From: Parapontixanthobacter aurantiacus
GTDB taxonomy: Bacteria; Pseudomonadota; Alphaproteobacteria; Sphingomonadales; Sphingomonadaceae
NCBI RefSeq assembly: GCF_009827635.1
Contig: NZ_WTYW01000002.1
Coordinates: 372,001 to 436,000, forward strand
Reading direction: 5' to 3'
Length of the DNA stretch: 64,000 bases
Under the pieces are notes generated by a model, which was not told where the DNA came from, did no database searches, and was given only the letters and a program-made list of their open reading frames with translations. Position 1 is the first letter of the stretch. Each line of letters opens with the position of its first letter. Shown one piece after another: positions 15,839-27,945 of the stretch. Made by a program: the position numbers and the translations under genes.

Positions 15839-17952
15839 AATTGACGTTCCGCTCCGTTTCCGCCCTGGCTCTTGGCGGTGCGATAGCTTCGCCCTCTTTC
15901 GCTCAGGAGCAGGTCGACGAGGAAACCATCATCGTGACCGCGCAGCGCGAGAACGCGACCGAAGTGCGCAGCGGCGGTGATGCCGGCGTCCTCGGCGACA
16001 AGCCTGCCGAGGACCTGCCTTTCTCCATTCGCAGTATCGACGAGACGCTGATCCTGAACCAGCAGCCGCTGACGCTGGGCGAGGTGCTGGAGAACGATCC
16101 GACCATTCGCACGACCTATGGTTTCGGCAATGTTGCCGAACAGTTCGTCGTGCGCGGTTTCTCCCTGTTCGGAGACGATGTCGGACTGAACGGCCTCTAC
16201 GGTATCGCACCGCGCCAGCTGATCGCGCCCGAGCTTTACGACAGCGTGCAGGTGCTGAACGGTTCGACGGCCTTCCTCAACGGTGCGGCGCCCGGTGGGT
16301 CGGGCGTCGGCGGAAGCGTCAACCTCGTGCTGAAGCGCGCCGACCGCGCCGACCTCAACCGCGCGACGGTCAGCTATGTCTCCCAAGGTCATGTCGGCGG
16401 AAGTTTCGACGTTTCGCGCCGGCTCGCGGGGGGCACGATCGGCGTCCGCGTCAATGGAGCCCTGAGAGACGGCGAAGTCGCGATCGACAATGAAATTCGC
16501 GAGACGAAGGTCCTCGGCGGAGCGATAGACTATGACGGCGGGGCGTTCCGCGCGGCACTCGATCTCGCCTATCAGGACGTGCGCGTCGAAAATCTGCGCC
16601 CGAAGGTCACCCTGCTCAGCGATGCGATCCCCGAAGTTCCGGCAGCGGACTTCAACTACGCGCAGGATTACACCTATACCGATTTGACCGACATCTTCGG
16701 CACGCTTAGCTTGAAATACGACATTGGCGAAGACGTCCTTGCCTATGCGAAGGCGGGCGCGCGAAGTGGTGACGAAGAGGGCATCTATGGCGGCCTTCAG
16801 GTCACCGACGCGGCAACCGGCGAGGCGACCAGCGGCTTCCACTCCTTCATTCCCTACGAACAGGACAATCAGGCCGTCGAGGCGGGCATCCGTGCAGGCT
16901 TCGCGCTCGGACCGACCACGCACGAGTTCAATGTCGGCGGAAACCTCATCTGGCAGGAGGACCGGACGGCCTATGACTTCTTCAATCCGTTCGCCACGAA
17001 CCTTTACGACCCCGTGCAGGTCGCGCCGCAGAACACCGCCTTTGTCGGCGGAGACCTCGACGATCCCTTTCCGATTACCAAACGCAGGCTTTCAAGCGTG
17101 TTCGTGTCCGACACGGTAGGACTGTGGGACGAACGCATCCTGCTGACCGGCGGATTGCGCTGGCAGGGGATCGATATCGAGCGGTTCAGCTATTTCGGCG
17201 GTGGCCTCGATACCGTTTATGACGAGGACGCGGTAACCCCGGTTGTCGGCATTGTCGTGAAGCCGGTTAGCGGTCTCTCGCTCTATGCCAACCGGATCGA
17301 GGGCCTGCAGGAAGGGCCGGTCGCACCGAACGAGCCGGGCCTGACCAATCCGCTCGCCGTGCTCGCGCCGCGCATGTCGACGCAATACGAGATCGGCGGC
17401 AAGCTCGACCTTGCGCGCGGTGTCTTCGCGACGCTGGCGCTCTACCAGATCGAGCGGCCGGGCGAAGGAACGATCGACAATGCTGACGGGAGCCGGACTC
17501 TCGCTTATGTCGGGGATCAGACCAATCGCGGCATCGAACTGACGGTCATCGGAGAAATCGCGCCGGGCCTCCGTGCAATTACCGGCCTCGCCTTTGCCGA
17601 TGCGGAGTTCGATAGCGGGCTCGATGCAGTCGGTGTGCCGGAATTCGCGGCCAACGCCAATCTGGAATGGGACGTTCCCTTCGCGACGGGCCTGACCCTC
17701 ACCGGGCGGATCACGCATACCGGCGAGCAGGTCGCGAATGCTGCCAATACGCTCGAACTCGATGACTGGACGGTGATCGATCTGGGTGCGCGCTATGTTT
17801 TCACCCTGGCCGATCGTCCGCTGACCTTGCGCGCAGGCGTCGATAACCTGCTGAACGAAGCGTATTGGGCTTCGGCATTCGATGCCTTCAATCCGGCCCT
17901 GTTGCAGGGCTCGCCGCGCAGCTTCCGAACGTCGTTGTCGATCGACTTCTGA
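15835..17952 (+). CDS. TonB-dependent siderophore receptor
   Basis: A 705-residue outer-membrane receptor. A signal peptide (cleavage near A23) precedes the TonB-box-like TIIVTA at residues 31-36. The plug domain follows with LGEVLENDPTIRTTYGFGNVAEQFVVRGF and a VQVLNGSTAFLNGAAPGGSGVGGSVNLV segment typical of siderophore receptors. The rest is a 22-strand barrel ending in Phe (SLSIDF), as recognised by the Bam machinery. It is the last gene of the Fur-boxed operon. The ligand is not predictable; FhuA/FpvA-like ferric siderophores are the usual type. Confidence 0.93.
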   Translation: MKLTFRSVSALALGGAIASPSFAQEQVDEETIIVTAQRENATEVRSGGDAGVLGDKPAEDLPFSIRSIDETLILNQQPLTLGEVLENDPTIRTTYGFGNVAEQFVVRGFSLFGDDVGLNGLYGIAPRQLIAPELYDSVQVLNGSTAFLNGAAPGGSGVGGSVNLVLKRADRADLNRATVSYVSQGHVGGSFDVSRRLAGGTIGVRVNGALRDGEVAIDNEIRETKVLGGAIDYDGGAFRAALDLAYQDVRVENLRPKVTLLSDAIPEVPAADFNYAQDYTYTDLTDIFGTLSLKYDIGEDVLAYAKAGARSGDEEGIYGGLQVTDAATGEATSGFHSFIPYEQDNQAVEAGIRAGFALGPTTHEFNVGGNLIWQEDRTAYDFFNPFATNLYDPVQVAPQNTAFVGGDLDDPFPITKRRLSSVFVSDTVGLWDERILLTGGLRWQGIDIERFSYFGGGLDTVYDEDAVTPVVGIVVKPVSGLSLYANRIEGLQEGPVAPNEPGLTNPLAVLAPRMSTQYEIGGKLDLARGVFATLALYQIERPGEGTIDNADGSRTLAYVGDQTNRGIELTVIGEIAPGLRAITGLAFADAEFDSGLDAVGVPEFAANANLEWDVPFATGLTLTGRITHTGEQVANAANTLELDDWTVIDLGARYVFTLADRPLTLRAGVDNLLNEAYWASAFDAFNPALLQGSPRSFRTSLSIDF

Positions 17953-17974
17953 CCTCGCCACTTGGACTGTCGCG

Positions 17975-17999
17975 TTCCGCCGTGCCGGGCATGGCGGAA
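17975..17999 (+). terminator. Strong hairpin after the siderophore receptor
   Basis: TTCCGCC and GGCGGAA flank an inner TGC/GCA pairing, giving a near-perfect stem 22 bases past the receptor stop. No T-run follows, so this may be a 3'-stabilising hairpin or a Rho-assisted end rather than an intrinsic terminator. Confidence 0.45.
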
Positions 18000-18050
18000 C
18001 CGACTCGCTGCCTTATTCGCTGACTCTGTCGACTACGGAGGAAGAGAGGC

Positions 18051-18902
18051 ATGGCGGCACGCGCATATTGGCAAGGACAGATCAGGCTCGCACTCGTCTC
18101 GATCCCGGTCGAGGCCTATTCCGCCGTGAAGAGCGGCGCGAAGATCAGCTTCAACCAGATCCACGAACCGAGCGGCAAGCGCATTCGCTACGAAAAGGTT
18201 GCCGATGGCGTCGGCCCGGTCGATCGCGACGACATCGTCAAGGGCTATGAGATGTCCAAGGGCAACTACGTCCTGCTGGACGAGGAAGAGATCGAGGCGG
18301 TCAAGATCGAGAGCAAGAAGACGCTCGAACTCGTGCAATTCGTGGAGGCGCACGAGATCGACCCGCTCTATTTCGAACGCCCTTACTACATCGCCCCGGC
18401 AGACGACCTCGCGGAGGAAGCCTTCGTCGTCTTGCGCGAGGCATTGCGGAAGGCGAAGAAAGTCGGGCTCGGTCAGCTTTCCGTGCGCGGGTCCGAAAAG
18501 CTGGTTGCGATCAAGCCCTGCGGAAAGGGATTGCTCATGGAAACGCTGCGCTATGCCGACGAGGTAAGGCAGGGCCAGTCCTTCTTCGAGGACATCGAGG
18601 AAAGCAAGCCGGACAAGGAACTGCTGGAACTAGCGACGACGCTGATCGACAAGAAGACCGCCCCCTTCGACGCCTCGGAGTTCGAGGATCGCTATGCCGA
18701 CGCGCTGATGAAGCTGATTGAGAAGAAAGCGAAGGCGAAGGGCGGTAAGAAGATCCTCGAGGATGTCGACGAACCTGACGGCAAGGCAAAGTCCAACGTG
18801 ATCGACCTGATGGCGGCGCTCAAGCAATCGGTCGACGAAGGGGGCAAGAAGTCCTCGACCAAGAAGGCGGCTTCGTCGTCGCGCAAACGCAAGAGCGCCT
18901 GA
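18051..18902 (+). CDS. ku: Non-homologous end-joining protein Ku
   Basis: A 283-residue bacterial Ku that forms a homodimeric ring on DNA ends and recruits LigD. The N-terminus RAYWQGQIRLALVSIPVEAYSAVKSG and motifs ISFNQIHEPSGKRIRY, YVLLDEEEIEAVKIES and FERPYYIAP are family hallmarks. The C-terminal ~60 residues are lysine-rich (KAKGGKK, KKSSTKKAASSSRKRKSA) and probably bind DNA or LigD. Its TGA overlaps the LigD ATG by one base, so the two are co-translated. A GGAGG site precedes the ATG. Confidence 0.96.
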   Translation: MAARAYWQGQIRLALVSIPVEAYSAVKSGAKISFNQIHEPSGKRIRYEKVADGVGPVDRDDIVKGYEMSKGNYVLLDEEEIEAVKIESKKTLELVQFVEAHEIDPLYFERPYYIAPADDLAEEAFVVLREALRKAKKVGLGQLSVRGSEKLVAIKPCGKGLLMETLRYADEVRQGQSFFEDIEESKPDKELLELATTLIDKKTAPFDASEFEDRYADALMKLIEKKAKAKGGKKILEDVDEPDGKAKSNVIDLMAALKQSVDEGGKKSSTKKAASSSRKRKSA

Positions 18903-21346
18903 TGGCGGAAAGCGACCTCCTCGACGAATACAACAAAAAGCGGGATTTCCGCAAAACCGCCGAACCCTCGGGCAAGCGCGAGACGAGTGAGGGCGGCAAC
19001 ATCTTCATGGTGCAAAAGCACGATGCGACGCGTTTGCACTGGGACTTGCGGCTGGAAGCGGACGGTGTCCTCAAGAGCTGGGCGGTGACCAAGGGGCCGA
19101 GCGCCGACCCCGACATCAAGCGGCTCGCAGTCCGGACTGAAGACCACCCGCTGTCCTACGCGACGTTCGAGGGGACCATCCCCGGCGAGGAATATGGCGG
19201 CGGAACGGTGATGCTGTGGGATCGCGGCACGTGGGAACCGGTCGAGGGTAAGAGCTGGAAAGACATCGAGAAGGGCCACCTCCACTTCGTTCTGGAAGGC
19301 GAGCGGATGAAGGGCGAATGGCTGCTCGTCCGCATGAAACCGCGGAAAAACGAGAAGCGCGAGAACTGGCTGCTGCGCAAGATCGAAGACGAATTCGCAG
19401 AAGACGGCGATCGGCTCGTCGAGCAGGAACTGACGAGCGTCGATACCGGGCGAAGCATGGCGGAAATAGCCGCCGGCAAGGCGAAGGAAAAACCCAAGAA
19501 GAAAAGCGGCGGAAAGAATAGCAAGCCGCCGCAATTCGCCAAGCCGCAATTGGCGACCCTCGTCGATAGCGTTCCTTCCGGGAACGACTGGATGCACGAA
19601 ATAAAGTTCGACGGGTACCGCGCGCTCGTCTCCGCCTCCGGGCCCGATGTCCACGTCTATACGCGAAGCGGCAAGGACTGGACTGACAAGTTCGCTCCCC
19701 TTGCCGAAGCGATAGGCGCGCTGGACTTGCCCGCCTGCCTTATCGATGGAGAGATCGTCGCGCTCGACAATGGCGGAAATCCTGACTTTTCGACGTTGCA
19801 GAATGTCTTGAAGCGCGGACATGGCGAACAGAAAGAGGGCGATGCGCTGGAGTTTCACGCCTTCGACCTGTTGCACGTCGATGGCGAAAACCTCGAAAAA
19901 CTGCCAAATATCGAACGCAAGGAGCGATTGGAAGCGCTCTTCAAGGATGCCGAGACGCCCCTCAGTGTCGCCGAGCACATAATCGGCGCAGGCGAGAAGC
20001 TGTTCGATGCGATGTGCGATGCGGGTCAGGAAGGCATTATCTCGAAAAGGGTCGATGCCCCCTATCGTCACTCGCGCACGAAGGCCTGGGTCAAGGTCAA
20101 ATGCACCCGCCGACAGGAATTCGTCATTGTCGGCTGGAAAAGGTCGAGCGCCAAGGGGCGCCCCTTCGCCAGCCTGGTCGTCGCGCAGCACGAGGGCGAC
20201 GAACTCGTCTACAAGGGCAGGATCGGAACGGGATTCACGCTCGACGAGATGCAGAGCCTTGCCGCCAAAATGAAGCGGCTGGAGCGCAAGACGCCGCCGG
20301 TCCAAGTTTCCAGGTCCGATGCCCGCGGAGTGACCTGGCTGACGCCGAACCTCGTCGCCGAAATCGCCTTCGCCGAGTTCACGGCCGACGGCAATGTCCG
20401 CCACGGCAGCTATCTCGGCTTGCGAGGCGACAAGGATGCCGCCGAGGTCACACCGGAAAAGCCGGCCAAGCCCCCCCAAGCGGTGTCCGGCGTAAAGATT
20501 TCGAGCCGCGACCGCGTCGTCTTTCCCGAAAGCGGCCAGACGAAGGGAGAACTGGCGGACTACTACGGCGAGATTGCCGCCCTCATGCTGCCCTTTGCCG
20601 CCCGCCGCCCGGTCAGCCTCGTGCGCTGTCCGCAGGGCCGGGCAAAGAAGTGCTTCTTCCAGAAACACGATAGCGGCGGCTTCGGCGATGCGGTGAAGCA
20701 TGTGCCGATCAAGGAAAAGGACGGCGGCACCGAGGACTATCTCTATGTCGAGGACGCGGCCGGCATCCTCTCCTGTGTGCAGATGGGAACGATCGAGTTT
20801 CACGGCTGGGCCGCCCGGACCGACGACGTCGAAAAACCCGACCGGATGATCTTCGATCTCGACCCCGACGAGGGGCTGGACTTTGCCGATATCAGGCAGG
20901 CCGCCAGCGACATTCGCGAACGCCTGTCCGAAATCGGCCTCGCCAGCTTTCCCATGCTGTCAGGCGGCAAGGGCATCCACGTGGTCGTGCCGCTGACGCT
21001 CGGCCATAGCTGGGAGGCGCATAAGGACTTCGCGAAGCGCTTTGCAGAGGCGCTGGCGATGGACGAGCCCGACCGCTTCACCGCCACCATGAGCAAGGCG
21101 AAGCGCAAGGGGAAGATCTTCATCGACTGGCTGCGTAACCAGCGCGGCAGCACGGCTGTCCTGCCCTACAGCGCGCGCTCGCGCAAAGGCGCACCGGTTG
21201 CGGCGCCGATTGCTTGGAACGAGCTCGATGAGGTGGAGGGCGCCAATCGCTACTCTATCGACGATGCGGACGATCTGAAGAAGCGCGCGACCGGCAAGGC
21301 CCTGAAGGGCTGGGGTTTTGCTGAGCAGGAACTCCCCGACCTCTAG
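18902..21346 (+). CDS. ligD: Multifunctional ATP-dependent DNA ligase LigD
   Basis: An 814-residue three-domain NHEJ enzyme in the order phosphoesterase, ligase, polymerase. The 3'-phosphoesterase domain (about residues 30-180) has HDATRLHWDLRLE. The ligase domain carries the adenylated lysine K235 in EIKFDGYRA, with EGIISKR and KVKC motifs. The primase-polymerase domain from about residue 533 has the metal-binding DLD in IFDLDPDEGLD near residue 650 and SGGKGIHVVVPL. All catalytic motifs appear intact, so with Ku the cell should have a complete two-component end-joining pathway. Confidence 0.96.
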   Translation: MAESDLLDEYNKKRDFRKTAEPSGKRETSEGGNIFMVQKHDATRLHWDLRLEADGVLKSWAVTKGPSADPDIKRLAVRTEDHPLSYATFEGTIPGEEYGGGTVMLWDRGTWEPVEGKSWKDIEKGHLHFVLEGERMKGEWLLVRMKPRKNEKRENWLLRKIEDEFAEDGDRLVEQELTSVDTGRSMAEIAAGKAKEKPKKKSGGKNSKPPQFAKPQLATLVDSVPSGNDWMHEIKFDGYRALVSASGPDVHVYTRSGKDWTDKFAPLAEAIGALDLPACLIDGEIVALDNGGNPDFSTLQNVLKRGHGEQKEGDALEFHAFDLLHVDGENLEKLPNIERKERLEALFKDAETPLSVAEHIIGAGEKLFDAMCDAGQEGIISKRVDAPYRHSRTKAWVKVKCTRRQEFVIVGWKRSSAKGRPFASLVVAQHEGDELVYKGRIGTGFTLDEMQSLAAKMKRLERKTPPVQVSRSDARGVTWLTPNLVAEIAFAEFTADGNVRHGSYLGLRGDKDAAEVTPEKPAKPPQAVSGVKISSRDRVVFPESGQTKGELADYYGEIAALMLPFAARRPVSLVRCPQGRAKKCFFQKHDSGGFGDAVKHVPIKEKDGGTEDYLYVEDAAGILSCVQMGTIEFHGWAARTDDVEKPDRMIFDLDPDEGLDFADIRQAASDIRERLSEIGLASFPMLSGGKGIHVVVPLTLGHSWEAHKDFAKRFAEALAMDEPDRFTATMSKAKRKGKIFIDWLRNQRGSTAVLPYSARSRKGAPVAAPIAWNELDEVEGANRYSIDDADDLKKRATGKALKGWGFAEQELPDL

Positions 21347-21451
21347 CGCCACATCATCGCGCGCGGGCTTGCTTCACAAGGCGATGGCGCTGCCGCAAGG
21401 GGCTTGTTAAGGCTGGGCGCAACGTCATCCATCGAAGGGAACTCCTCGCCC

Positions 21452-24793
<3,342 letters not shown>

Positions 24794-24821
24794 GTCGCGA
24801 TGGAGGGCGGCGGAGCTTTCG

Positions 24822-26042
24822 CTAGCCGTCGCCGTCCTTCCTGCCCAAAGCCTTTGTCAGCGGCGTTCCACTGATACCGAAAGCGACGACCGCGATCGCG
24901 ACGACGAGGCTGGTCATGTGCCACAGGATTGGGTCGCCGCCCTTGTCGAGGCCGAGCGAGGCGTAGAACAAGGCCGCGACGCCGACCGGCCCGAACCAGC
25001 CTGCGAAGAGAGTGCGCGAGCGGTTCTCGTAGGGTTTGCCGACCTTTTGTAGCAGCATCCAGAAGGGGAGCCGGCGAAAGAGGATGATTGCAGCGGCCGC
25101 GAGGACGATCGGCCAGCCGATTTGCAGCCATTCGCGGTAGGGCAGGCTCGCGCCGAGGAGGATGAAGATGGGCAGGGTGAAGGAGCGGTCGACCGCATCC
25201 TGAAAATGCTCGTGCGCAGTCTGATGCTCTTTCTTCATCGCCCGGTTGAGGACAATTCCTGCAACGAACACCGCCAGGATGCCGTCCGCTTTCAGCAAGG
25301 CGACGCAGCCCAGGACCAGCAGGGCAAGCGTGAGTGTCGTCGCAGTCAGGGACTTCGTTTCCATGAACCCCCTTTCATGGCCGAGGCGGAAGACATAACC
25401 CGTCGCTTTGCCCAGTATCCAGCCGAGCAACACCGCTCCGACGACTTCCCAGATGACGATGAGAACCGCGTCTCGCGGCGTATCGGACGCGGTATCGAGA
25501 AACGCCGCGCTCAGCACGACGAGGGGAAAGGCGAGGCCGTCATTGATGCCGCTTTCCGCGGTGAGGTTCCGGCGCAAGGCCGCAGGTACGCATTTCTCCG
25601 CGATCCGTCCGGTCACGATGCTGCGCGCGAGCACGGGATCGGTCGGGGTCAGACTTGCCCCGACGAGCAGCGCCATCGGCAAGGCGAGACCCAGCGCGAC
25701 ATAGACAACCCCGCTCGATACCGCCCACATGGCGAGCATCCCCGGTCCCAGGACAAGTGCGAGCGCGCGCCAGTTCCTAGACAGATACCCGCGCGGCAGG
25801 GAGAGCGCCGCGCTCATGACCGACAGCGCGATCGTCAGCCGGGTAAACTGTTCGAGAATGTGCCGTTCTTCCTCGGAGCGGACCGGGTCGAAGGCGACGA
25901 GATCGAACCCCAGCGGGCCGACGGCGATGCCGACGAAGAGGCAGATCATCGCTTCCGATCCCCACGCCTTCGCCTTGATCCAGCCGCTGGTCAGCGTCAG
26001 GGCGAGGATCGTGCCCGCCGCAAGGACGAGGAAGATGTTCAT
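24822..26042 (-). CDS. CPA-type cation:proton antiporter
   Basis: A 406-residue inner-membrane antiporter with about 11-12 helices. The ion-binding motifs are ASLTPTDPVLA (about residues 130-140) and ESGINDGLAFPLV, equivalents of the TDP and END motifs of CPA1 Na+/H+ exchangers. It lacks the large cytoplasmic tail of plant and eukaryotic members and has no TrkA-N domain. It is 19 bases downstream of the DUF389 gene and is probably co-transcribed with it and the CBS gene, suggesting a role in ion or pH homeostasis. Ion specificity is unknown. Confidence 0.9.
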   Translation of the reverse strand: MNIFLVLAAGTILALTLTSGWIKAKAWGSEAMICLFVGIAVGPLGFDLVAFDPVRSEEERHILEQFTRLTIALSVMSAALSLPRGYLSRNWRALALVLGPGMLAMWAVSSGVVYVALGLALPMALLVGASLTPTDPVLARSIVTGRIAEKCVPAALRRNLTAESGINDGLAFPLVVLSAAFLDTASDTPRDAVLIVIWEVVGAVLLGWILGKATGYVFRLGHERGFMETKSLTATTLTLALLVLGCVALLKADGILAVFVAGIVLNRAMKKEHQTAHEHFQDAVDRSFTLPIFILLGASLPYREWLQIGWPIVLAAAAIILFRRLPFWMLLQKVGKPYENRSRTLFAGWFGPVGVAALFYASLGLDKGGDPILWHMTSLVVAIAVVAFGISGTPLTKALGRKDGDG

Positions 26043-26061
26043 TGCAAGGCGGCTGTCGCCA

Positions 26062-27312
26062 TCACGACGCGCTCGTCAAATCGACGAGGGCCTCGACGTC
26101 GTGCTGGCGTTCGACCATTTGTCCGATATTCTGCGCTATCGCGCTTTGCTGAGCATCCGTCAGGTCGGCCTCGACGCGAACGGTAATCCAGACGGGGTTT
26201 TCGCCTTGAGGCCGACTGCGCGTGAAGCTCGACTGCACGCCGACGAGTTGGACGTCTTCGTAGTCCTCGACCGCCTCCTGCACGGTGGCCGTGATGCGCT
26301 GGGCGATGGAGGATTGCTGGTATTCCCGCCCGGTGCCGAACTGAAGCGCCAGCAACCCGGCAACCATGAGAAGGGTCGCCGCGACGGCAGACTTCGTCAG
26401 CCACGGCTTCCCGCGCGGATAGCGGGCACCGGTCGGCGACACGCCGTAAAGGCGAAAGACCACGAAACCGGCGAGGTTTATGCCCACGATCTGCGTAGCC
26501 AGCGCCCATAGGCTCGGCAGGACGAGGTCCATCTGCCCGATCGCGAGGCCCATCCCCACGAGGCCAGCCGGCGGAGCCAGCGCCGCCGCAACCAGCATCC
26601 CCGTCGCCGCACCGCTGACGAGGCTGCTCCGCTCGGACTGCGCGAGATTGAGCGCACCCGCCACCCCGGCGGCCAGCGGAAGAAGGATGGAGACGTTCGA
26701 GCGCATGCTGACGGAGTTCATCAGGCCGGTCGAAATCTGCTGGTCGAAAATCACGCTGAGGGCGAACGCGACCGCGACCGCCGTACCGATGGCCGCGACA
26801 TAGCGCAGCAACGCCCGCTTCAGGAGGAACAGGTCGCCCCGCGCAGTCGCCATCGCGGTCGTCATGGCGGGACCGGCAAAGGGGGCAATCAGCATCGAGG
26901 CGACAAGCAGGAACACGCTTTCGGTGAAAAGCGCGATCCAGACGATAATGCCGCCGACAGCCGCGTAGCTCAAAAAACCTTTCCAGCTGCCGATGCTCTG
27001 CAAGCCTGACAGGAAAATCTCGATCGGACTGCGGGGAAGAATGTCGAGGACCTGCTCCTCCGCCTCGTTGGCCGGGGGGCTGAGGGCAAGGACACCCTGT
27101 GGAAGGAAGGTCACGTGCAGGTCGGGAACGCTTTCGAGCGCGCCGAGGAAGCCTTCGATCTTGCGATTCGGTGCGTTGCACAACATCAGCAGGCGATCCT
27201 CGCCCTCCCGCCGCGCGTCCATTTCCGCGAGGATCGTCAGATCGTGGCGGCGGCTTTCCTCACGCACCTTTTGCGCGGATCGGGGATCGATGACGATTGT
27301 GAGTTGTCGCAA
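26062..27312 (-). CDS. DUF389 (TIGR00341-type) membrane protein
   Basis: A 416-residue protein: a soluble N-terminal domain (about 95 residues), then six or more membrane helices beginning AAVGGIIVWIALF, and a C-terminal soluble domain of about 110 residues after FGTGREYQQSS. The DUF389 signature is seen in SVFLLVASMLIAPFAGPAMTTAMATARGD and SLVSGAATGMLVAAALAPPAGLVGMGLAIGQ. Function is not established. The flanking CBS-domain and antiporter genes on the same strand point to ion or membrane stress physiology. Confidence 0.87.
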   Translation of the reverse strand: MRQLTIVIDPRSAQKVREESRRHDLTILAEMDARREGEDRLLMLCNAPNRKIEGFLGALESVPDLHVTFLPQGVLALSPPANEAEEQVLDILPRSPIEIFLSGLQSIGSWKGFLSYAAVGGIIVWIALFTESVFLLVASMLIAPFAGPAMTTAMATARGDLFLLKRALLRYVAAIGTAVAVAFALSVIFDQQISTGLMNSVSMRSNVSILLPLAAGVAGALNLAQSERSSLVSGAATGMLVAAALAPPAGLVGMGLAIGQMDLVLPSLWALATQIVGINLAGFVVFRLYGVSPTGARYPRGKPWLTKSAVAATLLMVAGLLALQFGTGREYQQSSIAQRITATVQEAVEDYEDVQLVGVQSSFTRSRPQGENPVWITVRVEADLTDAQQSAIAQNIGQMVERQHDVEALVDLTSAS

Positions 27313-27365
27313 ATATATCCTCTCAAATTGATAGCGGCCCCATCATTGCGCCAGATAGTGCGTGG

Positions 27366-27809
27366 TTAGCTGACGAGATCCATCTTCGGCTTGATGGCGT
27401 TGGGCTCCGTCACCTCGCCCAAGACGTAGCCGACCGACCCGTCCTTGTGGCGAACGAGATCGGCGAGAGAAATCATGCCGACGAGCGTTCCGTCTTCATC
27501 AACCACCGGCAGGCGGCGCACCTTCGCCTCTCCCATGGTCTTTGCCGCCTCTTCGACATCGCTGGTCGCGAGGCAGCATAGCGGGTTGTCGGTCATCACG
27601 TCCGAAACGCGGGAGAACATGCCGTCCCGCCCTTCGGCAACGCCCCGGACGACGATGTCGCGATCCGTGACGATTCCGACGAGCTTTCCGTCGCGCACGA
27701 CCGGAAGGGAGCCTACGTCCCGCTCGCGCATGGTCCGCGCCGCCTGTTCGAGCGTGGTAAGCGGGCCGACGGTGATTGCGTCAGACGTCATTAAACGCTT
27801 GTTATCCAT
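27366..27809 (-). CDS. Paired CBS-domain protein
   Basis: A 147-residue protein built from two CBS repeats (about residues 1-60 and 68-130). Each contains the typical LxxAAxTMxExxVxxLPVVD pattern: TTLEQAARTMRERDVGSLPVVRDGKLVGIVTDRDIV and EEAAKTMGEAKVRRLPVVDEDGTLVGMISLADLV. Such Bateman modules bind adenine nucleotides and regulate partners. A short tail follows. It begins the leftward CBS-DUF389-antiporter set (53 bases to the next start), preceded by a GGAGAG ribosome site. It might sense nucleotides to regulate the transporters; this is inference. Confidence 0.88.
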   Translation of the reverse strand: MDNKRLMTSDAITVGPLTTLEQAARTMRERDVGSLPVVRDGKLVGIVTDRDIVVRGVAEGRDGMFSRVSDVMTDNPLCCLATSDVEEAAKTMGEAKVRRLPVVDEDGTLVGMISLADLVRHKDGSVGYVLGEVTEPNAIKPKMDLVS

Positions 27810-27945
27810 CAGTATCTCTCCGTTCCCCTGAAGAAACGCATCGGCTCATTTTAAGGGGGCGGTACTGATATATGTTAGGGTGAACCGGGCTTTTCGACGA
27901 ACGGTGTCGTCCAAGCGCCAGAAAGGAACCTTCTGCTTCGCTCGG

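Noticed and set aside
18692-20803. 703-codon open frame on the minus strand
   Set aside because: Lies opposite ku and ligD, whose proteins carry clear family motifs; its translation shows no recognised domain and is typical of antisense shadow in GC-rich DNA.
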